A stretch of DNA of 64,000 bases from Salvator merianae (lineage: Eukaryota; Chordata; Lepidosauria; Squamata; Teiidae), in NCBI GenBank assembly GCA_003586115.2, contig QVOM02000053.1, positions 6,995,035 to 7,059,034 of the forward strand, in the 5' to 3' direction. The stretch's first letter is position 1; the number at the start of each line of letters is the position of its first letter. Made by a program: the position numbers and the translations under genes. Below are positions 54,621-64,000 of the stretch, one piece after another. A model generated the notes under the pieces. It was given only the letters and a program-made list of their open reading frames with translations, was not told the DNA's origin and searched no databases.

Positions 54621-57600
54621 GCCACACGGCCCTAATTTTTGGAAATCAATCGCACGAACGCGCTCTGACACGCCCACTCGAGGGCAGCGAGGAAGTTAGG
54701 ACGGAGCTGCCGAAAACGGGAGGAGTACAGATCCCCACCCCCCCTGGCTCGGGACTCTGGCGCTTAAAAGCAAGCAAATCAGTTCTTTTTGGCATCAAAT
54801 TTTCTAGTCCCGCTTCAGAACCAAGAAGCTCTTGCCTGAGCTGTACAGAGTCAGGTGTCCCACCCTTCTTTCAAAGCCTTCAGACTTGCGGACATTATTT
54901 GCCTTCCCCCCACTTTATCCCTACACCAACCCTGTGAGGTGGCCCAGCCCAAGGTGGCCCACCCACTGGGCTTTCGTGGAAAAGTGTGACTTTGGACCTA
55001 GCTGAAAGTCTGTGGTCCAGCCACTATGTTACCCTGATGCTGGAAAGGAAAGCAGGATGGGTGGCGTGAGGAGCGTGGCCTTCCAGATGTGGTTGAGCTA
55101 CAGCCCCCATCACTATCAGCTGGCAGCAGCTGGAGGGTCTCTTGTGAATCCTGAGGTCCCTCTGAGACCAGAGGGAAATAAAATGCAGGAAGTAGAAGCC
55201 ACCACAGTTCTGCTCCCAAGTAGCCCTTCACAGTGTCTATTAGGTAAAAATGTCAGCATCCCGGCACTGGTCGCCAAGTAATGGTAACCACAGAATGCAG
55301 AGATGCCACTGGTACAGACCCCGGCACGCTCGCCCACATTGGTTGCAGCAGGATCAGGGCTCAGAATCCTGCTAGGCTGGGGCAGTGCCCAGAAGTAGAC
55401 GCAGCCTAAGGATGCTTGTCATGGTTCTATCTAGCCACCATCGTCCTGAGAAAAGGAAGCTTTGGCCTTCCTCCAAAGTGACTGATACAGAGGTCACATG
55501 GACCCTTTCTGCACTGAGCCTTATTCCAGGTTATATCCCAGAATAAGGTCCTGCCAAATATCTGGGAAGCAATGGATTAGCTGCCCTATGCAAGGCAGGA
55601 CTGTCACCTCTCGTGTAACTAGACTCGAGGTCATTTGCATCATCTAGTTTTGTAAACTACAGTACACGCATGCACACCCACTCCGAGAGAGAGTGAGTGA
55701 AGTAGCTTCCCTTCTTTAGGCCAGTCCTAGAGGTCCCTTGGTAGCCTGTGACTCTGTACCAACAAGGCCATCATTTTACAGTGGCTGCCTAAGTCTCCTC
55801 CCTGTACTTCCATTGACGTACACCAGTACGCTGGGTGGGATACCCAGACTGGACTTAGAAATAACCCGCTTCTCCTATGAACCGAAGGAAACGTTCTTAT
55901 AAACCTAAGTATTCAACATGCAGTCTCTGAACTTTGCTGAAAGTGAAACTAGCTACACAGTTGCCTCGGATATGCTCCAAAATCAGGCCACCCCCCCCCT
56001 TCCTGTGATCAGAGCGGTGAAGATTTGTGTTATCTCACACCAGAAGAACAGAAACAACATCAAAGCAATTCGGTGTCCTTGAAATGTGTGCCTTTTCTCA
56101 CCTTTGCGCCATCACAGAGCTGAACAGCTTGCCCTGTCTCCCTCAGCTGCATTGCTCCTGCTACAGGGAGTACGGGGCTGAATCAGACACAGTGTGCAAC
56201 ATACACAGATACATATATGCAAGCAGATACTTATCAAGGCCATGGTCCTCCGTGGTTTCCCTAAGCCCTGGTTTAGTTAACCCCTGTTTGAGATGCTTTA
56301 TTAATGCACGTGGGTGCAGCTTTAGGTCAGGCCGCATCCTGACCCAGCTTCCTTTGGACCTCTCAACTGGTTTGTGACATTTAGCACAGAGAGTGCATGG
56401 GGCTGCAAGCAAAGAATTTTCAACTCAAAATGTGCCTGTGTAAATGGATATGAGCCATGGCTTCCTTTCTCAATCAAGAATGAAAATGGGTTGGGCGCTA
56501 GCCTCTGCCTGGGCTTTTCATTAGTAAAAATCAGTGGAAGCTGTTCAGCTCCCCTAGGGTTAACGTAAGCACGGAGGCTGTGATGTTCTACCCATTCATG
56601 CAGAGGTTACACTCCTGCATGCAGTGAAACTTGCCTGTGAGTGATCTGTTGAGCTGTGAAGAGCCACACTGGAAAAAATGCTGCAGAAAAGATCGCTGAC
56701 TCCTGCCAATTAGTCTGAGAAAATGCTTCAGTAAGGAAATAAGTATTCAGTGGAATGCTTTCCCAACCACAGGGTATTATTAAGGGGACATTACTGGGAC
56801 GATGCCTACAGTCTGGAGCAAACAGAGCCATCCTCAGGACCCGTTTCTCTCCTTCTCACTGTGCATTCTGCATTTCCCCTTCTTTGTCTTACTTCTGTCA
56901 AATACAGACAACACCAGTGGTTGTTGACAGTAGTGAAGGACTCCTAACACAGTATTGTTTGCTTACAACTTTTAATCCTGTCTTTCAACCCAGAGATGGC
57001 TAACATCTCATGGAAGGAAGGAAGGAAGGAAGGAAGGGAGGGAGGGAGGGAGGGAGGGAGGGAGTGAGGGAGGGAGGAAGGAAGGAAGGAAGGAAGGAAG
57101 GAAGGAAGGAAGGAAGGAAGGAAGGAAGGAAGGAAGGAAGGAAGGAAGTCAGGAAGTCCCTACTGCTGTCAGGCATTCAAAGAAAAGAGACTCAGAAGGG
57201 AAAGAGTGTGGAAAGAAAGAGCCTGCTGGTGCCAGGCCAGAACAAATGAAAGGGAAGACAGTGATCACACAATGTGACAAATATCCCCTGTGAAGTGGCT
57301 TGGAGACAGATTAGAGGCGGTTCACAGGCTGGATCATCCACACACTGCTCTGCTTGACCACCCCCCATCAACATTCTAGCTTAGAGATGGGATGAGAACG
57401 CACGGGCCACATGCTACCCTCCTTAAGGTGCTCTGGAGCCACTTTTCTTGCTACTTGTGACGCAGCCTAAAGCTCCTACAGGTGATTTTTTCAGTTTGCT
57501 CTTGACTTTTGCCCCTCGTGTATTGGGATTCTACTGTTGGTCCATTTCGTACGAAGAAGCAGCCTTAAAACTCAACGGCTTTCACAGCCCTGTTCAAAGC

Positions 57601-60600
57601 AAAATGAATTGAACACCTGCTCCTCACCGTGGTGTACTTAAATTCCATGTTTCTAAAGTGCCATCACCTTTTTCTCGACTTCTTACAGTAAGTCACAGCC
57701 CTCCAATGATCAGCCAGTTGCCCATCTAGTTACTAATTCGGTGTGATCCTGCTAAGCTTTTTGAGATTAGCTCGTGCTGATTAGATGCTGCCATTTGCTC
57801 AACCTTCTCGAACACCAGGTTGGCACAAACTGAACTAATTCAAGGTCGGGTGATTCTGTGAAGGGGCCCATCCTGAGGGACACCCCCACACACACCATTT
57901 CCATCATGGAAGGTATGTCCTATGTTATACTAGGGATGACCTAGCCATCTAACTATTTTGCATTCTGAGCATTTTACAAAATTCATCTCTCAGCTCGCGA
58001 TCTCAATCATTAGATAAGACATTCATAAATATACGCATGCATACATAAATTCTGGTCTTTCTGCAGACCTTCACACAAACACCATCTGCAGCATTTTTAG
58101 CATTCTGACTTGATTTTTCTAAGCTCTACTAGGTGGCCTGCATTACACTCATCCCTGGTAACAGAGAGATGATCAAAAGAGAAGGAAGAATGTCTTCAGG
58201 CAATAAATTAACTTGGTACAGATTTAAATGAATGGATGTCATTAAGGCCCTTGCTATGCAGTGCCTTTTCCCTGCTACTGCCAGTTGAAAGGATAGAAGA
58301 GCTTGTGGGCAGAGCATGTGATCTGTATATACAGTATTCTATGCTCACGGGAATCACGCCTGTTTTGAGGAAAACTACGCCGTACAAAACTGTAGCCATG
58401 TCTCCACTTACGTCCATGGGTGCTGTATGGGAAGGGTCTCAAGCATTGTATTTCCTTTTTCTGAGCTTTAACATCTAATAGCTTCCCTTCTGTTTAAGAC
58501 GCCCCCTGCAGAATAAGTCTAGAGTCTCCAAAACAAGCATCGCCCTTCAGAATTGGAGCACGGATTCCACATTCTCCTCACTTATTTAACGCGGTACGCA
58601 AAGGGTCTTCCTCTCAGAGATTTCCCCAAAAAATAGCTTCCAGACTCACAGCAAGCATATTTTTGCTCAGCCCAAATTCTTTGAAGATTCGAGCTCTGAC
58701 AACTCCCACATATGTCATCCTAAGCTCTGGAGACAAAAGAGTAGGAAGGCGTGTGCGAGAGTGAGCGACAGAAAGAGAACAGAGTACAGGGCATTCATTG
58801 CAACTGTGAGCCAGGATCTGAAGAAGTGATCAAAAGAGCTGGCTGTTTCTAGCGCCTTCATTGCTACAACACAAATTGGTTTTGAACCTCTCTTGTGCTT
58901 CAAAGACAGATGCAAATCAGGTAGCAGTTGACATTCTCTTGAGGAAACCCAAGTTCTGAATGCTGTTCTCTGAGTTCTGGCTACATAACACTTTTCTTAC
59001 TAGCAACACACTTCCTGTAACAACAGGCAATTGAAAATGTTCCTGTAGCATATGGGGTTTTGCACATTTTCAATAGGAGTAAGGCAGATTAGGCTGATAA
59101 ACAAGGGGGCAGCCTAAAGTCAACTTATGAGTCAGAATTTGAACCCTGATCTCCCAGGTGGCCAAGTCCTAATGTGAGCCTTGTTCTTCCAGGTCCTATT
59201 CTGACACTTACCCCATCTGTTCTGCCAGCCTGAAGCCTGCTTTTCCCCACTAATGGGCAGTGAGTTGATTCGTGCTATTGCAATGTTTCAATCTCATTTT
59301 CCTTCCTATATAAAAGGAGACCGCATTGTTAGGGCTCTTGTTTGTGTTTTGAAGGACTGGGCGTATGCTTTTCCCACCTGCCATACTGCCTTCTCCCCAG
59401 TTTGCAGAATCTGAGCATTCGGTCGGCACAAATGAGTTCCCAAACAGAAGAAGAAGTAGTGAGTGAATCATCAGGGACTGTTGCCAGATAACCCTGCTGA
59501 TTAAGTGGAAATTTAGGACATGTACATTTAGGAGCTCCAATGCATCGCTGGCAATGCGTGGGAAGTACAGTAATACGTTGATATTAATAACTATGAATTG
59601 GGGGCCTTAGCAGCTGGTAGAATGTGCCAGGGTTTGCCTGTGTGTTCCTGATCTGCTAAGGGTCTGTATACTTTTTCTCATGTTTTTCCTGTTCTCCAAC
59701 CAAAAGGCAGGTCAGGAGGGCCTTAAAAGCCCTGGCCCTTTCCTTCCTACTCCTTAACCAAAGACCAACCTTGGGATCATCAGAGCAAACCTCCCTCTTT
59801 CCCCTCTATTTTTGCAAATTAGAAAGCTGTGGAGAAAAGGAGATTTTTGCCAACTTGCGCCCCTAAGTCTCATTTCTTAAGATCCATGAATTTAGTAACC
59901 ATGAGGAAGAACCTAATCCACATGGGTATCAAGGAGTAGTTGTAACTCATTGGCAGACCAATTTCCCTACACAAAAGATGTGGAGAACCTGTGGCCATGC
60001 AAAAGTTGTCCGCTCCTATCAGTCCTAGCCAGTATGGATCAGGATCAGGGATAACAGGACTTACATTTTAAGGGTTACAAGAATAGACCCATTCCTAATC
60101 TACAAGAAACCTATAGTGTGAATGGCATGTGAAGAAATGGGGAGTCATCTTTGAGTCAGCTTCGGCCGAGAAAAGCGGGGTATAAAAACCAAGTTCTTCT
60201 TCTTCTTCTTCTGGCTTATAGACATCAGAAGCTATTAAGTCAGCACTTCAAACAAAATCATTAATCCATTTATTAAACAGGCACAGTGGGAAACCAGCCA
60301 AAGATAATGACCTATTATTCGAGAAGAATGTATCTGACTTTTCTGGTAACAATGGAGGATTCTTGATAGCTTTGGTCTGGAACTTAACAACCTCTGTGGG
60401 CCTCTGACCACAGTGGAATTTGGAGATAGGGCTGAAAATGCCTTATCTTAAATATGGTAAATAATGTTTGCCAAAACAGAGTCCTTTGCTCTTCAGCTGA
60501 ATGGAAAAGTTTCAATCAGTGTGAATGAACTGCTTAGAGCATGAAGATCAGAAAATAAACCCTCTAAATTGGCCATTTTGTTTTGCCATGTTCAGGTTAT

Positions 60601-61732
60601 TTTCACAAGCACCAGTCCTTGGGGGGACATGTTGCCACAGGTGCCATGTTGGAAATGTGTTTTTAGAGACAACCCGAGATTTTTTTAAAAAAAATCCCCA
60701 CATGCTTAAGAGTGGTCCTGATCAAGTTTCTCCAACACCCATGTCTTTTACAAGCCCCCCTCAGAGTTTTAATTAAATGCTCGTTTGTATGCGGGTACAA
60801 AGACTAAAACGCGGTTGGGCTCATAATCGACTTCCCAAGTACTGTGGTGCCATGGTAGTGGGGGTTGATGGGATACACACACACACACACACACACACAC
60901 TGAAGCTGGTTGTGTGTGTGAGCACACACTAAAGGACCATGAAAAGCTTTGGAAGAGGCTTCTACTTTTTTTAACATAAATTTCACTGAAAAACTTGTAT
61001 CCGTGAAATCATTACAAGTTTGTCACGAACAATACGATAATATACCGGTGGGGGGGGTTCAGACCAGATACTCTTTCAGCCCACCCACTGCACCATCAGG
61101 GTACAGGGATGTGCAGTCTTTATGGGACATTAATAGTGCTATTGTGGCACTATGCAGATCCTGTCTTTGGCTACATACTTCACAGTACACCATCCTTTTT
61201 TTTTTTTTACTTTTCTAAGTCCTTTGCTGTTCCAGCTCATAACCCTTTATTTCTGCTGCTCATGGAAAGATTGTCTGTGTTCCTCTGTCTGGCACTGGCA
61301 TCGTACCAGAGCCATGAAAATGTAACAGCCTGAAACTTGGCATGCGCCCTTACGGGGACACTGTGGCATGCCTCTGAGAGTTATTTGAACGTGCACAAGC
61401 ACATTAAATCTGCTTTGATGGCCATTTAAATTTCTCACCGCTTTGATCACAGCAGCGCAGATACTTCAGCTAAATAGGAAGGCTATTGCCAAAGGAATCC
61501 TTTGGTCAGACACAGGCAGGCAGATAGATATATTCTGCCCTACAGGTTACACACCACGTTTTCCTTTGCGTTGCAGGTGCTGTCATTCCTCATCTTCATC
61601 TGTTATATTGCTTCGTCAGCTGCATCTTTCCTGATGGTACCGCTGTTAACCTTTCTGCTGGCCCTCTGTTTGTTCTTTGTTTACGCCTTAAAGATTAATG
61701 AGAAATTCAAAGCCGTCTACTGGCTTCTGGCG
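54091..61732 (+). CDS. CMTM3: CMTM3, MARVEL-domain protein (first two coding exons; continues off window)
   Basis: Exon 1 is 54091-54213 (41 codons, ATG after TAAGC, donor GTAAGA) and exon 2 is 61577-61732 (52 codons, acceptor TTGCGTTGCAG, donor GTAAGT); both are phase 0. The N-terminal region is acidic and proline-rich, then SAKEFLRSRKGLLLLAQA leads into the first membrane span. Exon 2 encodes SFLIFICYIASSAASFL, PLLTFLLALCLFF and NEKFKAVYWLLA, close to mammalian CMTM3 (FITFICYVASSASAFL). This covers the first two of four membrane spans. The last two and the cytoplasmic tail must lie beyond 64000. CMTM3 proteins sit in cell membranes and have been linked to receptor trafficking. It is in tandem with CKLF, sharing family and exon phase. 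Confidence 0.93.
54214..57011. other. CMTM3 intron 1, left part
   Basis: A MIR-like piece at about 54920-54990 (CACCAACCCTGTGAGGTGGC), an ACTACAACTCCC-type fragment at 55080-55150, and a foldback-element fragment at 55502-55563 (ACCCTTTCTGCACTGAGCCTTATTCC). Otherwise nothing recognised. Confidence 0.55.
57012..57148. repeat. GGAA / GGGA tandem repeat
   Basis: About 34 tetranucleotide units: GGAA at both sides and GGGA/GTGA units between roughly 57039 and 57076. Purine-only on this strand. The Glu/Gly/Arg/Lys frame across it is not a gene. Confidence 0.97.
57259..57468. mobile_element. Diverged family C element
   Basis: Starts near CAGTGATCACACAATGTGAC and ends TTGCTACTTGTGACGCAGCC, an inverted pair. 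The interior keeps ATCATCCACACACTGC, CATTCTAGCTTAGAG and GGGCCACATGCT in family C order. Confidence 0.55.
60150..60212 (+). mobile_element. Sauria SINE 3' end
   Basis: Repeats CGGCCGAGAAAAGCGGGG then TATAAAAACCAA from the copy at 26048-26340 with no change, then a TTC tail. A 5'-truncated copy or a highly conserved tail. Confidence 0.75.
60875..60900. repeat. CA microsatellite
   Basis: Thirteen CA units, with a shorter GT run at about 60910-60920. Confidence 0.95.
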
Positions 61733-64000
61733 GTAAGTGCGTAACTGCTGTGTGCGGCCATCCCGTGATGTGAAAAGAGGCACCATTTTTCTGAAGCACC
61801 CACAGTTGTTTGTAAGCTGAATTATAGCTTACATTTCACTTTCACCTTGAGCATAAAACAGAAAGCAATAAGGCTGTTAGCAAATTGCATTCCGAACCTT
61901 TGAAAAGAGAGGTGTTCCTTGCGTAACATGGCCTTTTCATGGAGGAGTTTCACTCGTACACCGGAAGCAAAATTTAGCGTGAACCCACACTGTGTAAGAC
62001 TGCATTGTGTACGTTATTGCTCTCAGCTGAAGGCTGTCAGTTAGGACAATCGGTACTAACAGTTTCCCATCAGTGCTATTCGTGTAACAGAACTTCGGCA
62101 TTATTCAAGGGATGAATACAGTTATAAATGCAATATAGTCCTGCTTTGGTTTTGCACACTTGCTCAACCATGGCTTCCTGTCAACGCCAGGTTATCGGTG
62201 GCTCACTAAGCCTGGGAGACAGAAGGATCAGGGTGAACCAATGGAGAACAGGTTGGGTGGTGGGCTGGAGCACAGAGGAGGAGAACTAGACAGTAGCTTG
62301 GAAATATGGCAGGAGGCAAAAGCAGGACTGAAGAGAAGGTTGGAGAATTGCCCAGAGGGGGAGAAGTGCCAGACTTAGGCTCAGTCCACACTTACCAGCC
62401 TAGTACAGTATCACAATACCATACTAGGCTGGGAAAGACCTGGCACAGCGGCAGGTGTTTACACGTCGAGTGCTATATTAGCCCCATACCCAGCCAGCAG
62501 CACTTTTAACGCAAATGGCTGGCTGGAATCCCCATGGCACAATCCAAACTGGCATCCGGTCTATGGTCAGGCATTGCCACAACGATCTGGCCACGACAAA
62601 CTGAATGGCCATGCCAACCCCCCCAACACACAGCACCTGGAAGAGGCCGTGGATCTGCCGTCCCAGGAGCAATCCAGCTGCTGCTGATCAGCCTGTGGAC
62701 CGCTTTTCAGTTGTCCACAGCTGGATCGCTCCAGGGAAGGCTCGGTCAACTCCAGGCGAGCTGTGGCAGAGCAGGTGCGGACGGAGTGATCCAGCAAGCA
62801 GCTTGGGTCATTCCATGGGGTAAGTGCGAACAGGCTCTATGGAACAGGCCCGGAAGTGAGGCCAGGTAATATTGCTGCAGACCTTTTGTAACAGGGTCTT
62901 GGCCTGCTGTTGTAGCCAGGACATGGGTAGCTCTTACAGGGTGCAAGTTCTTGCCAGAGGTCAATCTAAAGCAACTGTCGGCAGGGCTATAATTCTGAAG
63001 AAGTTGGAGGCGGGAGGCGCATGGTGGCAGGGATAGAGGGGAAAGTTCCCAAGACCCTTAAGGTAAGGTCAGGCTAGGAGTTCCTCAGTAGTACGCAGGA
63101 GTCTCCTCGGGAGCAATTAAGAATCTTTTAGGGCTGAACCAAAAGCCAGAGTCCATCTACGAGCCTGGAGTTAAAATCCGATGGGACAATTCGTCAGAAA
63201 ACGGTAGCTAAGTGCAGAGCAGAACAGTAAGGCAGGATAGAGCCCAAGAGCCGGAACCAAGAAATCCCAGTTGGAAAAATGAAAGTTTTGGCTCACCGTC
63301 CTTGCACGCGTCCAGCTGCTCTTTCTGCTGTTTTGTGTTGGACTGTCCAGAAAAAAACGAGTTGTCCATAGGTAGCAATGACTTGCACAATACGGCTTTG
63401 CATAGTATCGTTTTGCACTACACTTTGTGGGCACCAAACTTATACTCCGTCAAAGGAATAACCGAATATATGCTGTCTGGCTTCTGATTTAGGCAATTCT
63501 CCAAACTGACCACTAGGTGTTGCTGTGCTTGCAGACAAATGCTCCATTGAGCAAAGGGATATTTGGAAAACAGAGAGCCGTACACTGCTTTGTTCTTGCC
63601 TGACTGCTTAATGCTGTAGATTTTATCAGCTTCCCGGTTACTTGAAGCTACTCTGGATACTCTGAGTTACATTACCACAGGCCACAGCAGGTTTAGCCAT
63701 CTCAAATAGAAACCGAAGGACGATTCGCCACTAAGAAACGGGAACATTTATGGAAGGAACAGCGTGCAAGTTTATTAACAGCCAGTGTGGGCTGCTTTCC
63801 AAATTATAGATAGTGGAAGAGATTTCTGATTGCAAAAAGATTTTGTTTTCCCTCGTGATATGTTGACCAACTCTCACCCTTCCAGGTCTGTTCAGCACAG
63901 AGACAAGTCTATGTCTAGGCCATGAAAAGCATCTTGAAAGATCCCGTGTGTGTTATTCGTTTATCTATTTCCCTTGATACGACTCCATAAGGGAAAAGAA
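61733..64000. other. CMTM3 intron 2 (to window edge)
   Basis: Contains family A copy 2 and a repeat shared with 15475-15525 (about 63373-63420). The third CMTM3 coding exon was not found before the edge. Confidence 0.5.
62377..62838 (+). mobile_element. Non-autonomous element, family A copy 2
   Basis: The left end AGGCTCAGTCCACACTTACC and the right end GGTAAGTGCGAACAGGCTCT are inverted repeats. Internal blocks run in the order of 8703-9092. About 460 bases, non-coding, moderately CpG-rich. Confidence 0.75.

Larger units (their letters stand above)
57469..61576. other. CMTM3 intron 1, right part
   Basis: Includes a MIR-like piece at about 59120-59215, the Sauria SINE tail at 60150-60212, and a CA microsatellite at 60875-60900 followed by a GT run. 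No extra exon was seen before 61577. Confidence 0.5.

Noticed and set aside
54230..54937. 235-codon plus-strand frame after CMTM3 exon 1
   Set aside because: It lies in CpG-rich intron after a good donor; no similarity to CMTM proteins and no domain.
57010..57249. 79-codon Glu/Gly/Arg/Lys frame
   Set aside because: It is translation of the GGAA tandem repeat.
1..64000. CRISPR array, operon or integrated bacterial/viral system
   Set aside because: No regularly spaced repeats, no tightly packed genes and no such proteins; all recognisable genes are spliced vertebrate genes.

Overview
This is a vertebrate nuclear window carrying spliced genes with long introns, CpG-rich promoters and dense old transposons. 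tRNA-derived SINEs, CR1-like 3' ends with an 8-base TTCTTATG tail, a Sauria-type SINE and many short inverted-repeat elements point to a squamate reptile (lizard, gecko or snake). The species cannot be read from the sequence.

Five protein genes are supported, each by reading frames that stay open across GT/AG splice sites with matching phases. Left to right they are: BEAN1 (+, coding exons 16936-25003, with a likely upstream cysteine-rich exon at 5741-5860); an intact two-exon SPATA2-family gene (+, 27898-31241); TK2, mitochondrial thymidine kinase (-, ten exons, 45074 down to 33848); CKLF, a small MARVEL-domain protein (+, four exons, 46513-52180); and CMTM3 (+, first two coding exons, 54091-61732, continuing beyond the right edge). 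BEAN1, TK2, CKLF and CMTM3 are also neighbours on human chromosome 16q, so this is conserved synteny. The SPATA2-family gene between BEAN1 and TK2 is the unexpected member.

Layout: 1-5740 is mostly unannotated sequence with a broken LINE reverse transcriptase and a sharp palindrome. 5861-7850 holds a decayed Ty3/gypsy integrase remnant beside the cysteine-rich exon. 8400-24672 is BEAN1 intron filled with CR1 tails, SINEs and miniature inverted-repeat elements. BEAN1 ends near 25304. The SPATA2-family gene and TK2 converge on each other; TK2 and CKLF diverge from a CpG-rich region with 1.4 kb between start codons. CKLF and CMTM3 are tandem.

The genes do not form one pathway. TK2 phosphorylates pyrimidine deoxynucleosides in mitochondria. 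CKLF and CMTM3 are four-helix membrane proteins. BEAN1 is a single-pass membrane protein with PPxY motifs for NEDD4-type WW domains. SPATA2 relatives bridge CYLD and the linear-ubiquitin ligase. The most unusual material is the SPATA2-family gene with no visible zinc finger, the BEAN1 ectodomain exon, and at least six families of short non-autonomous transposons, several of which share terminal motifs.
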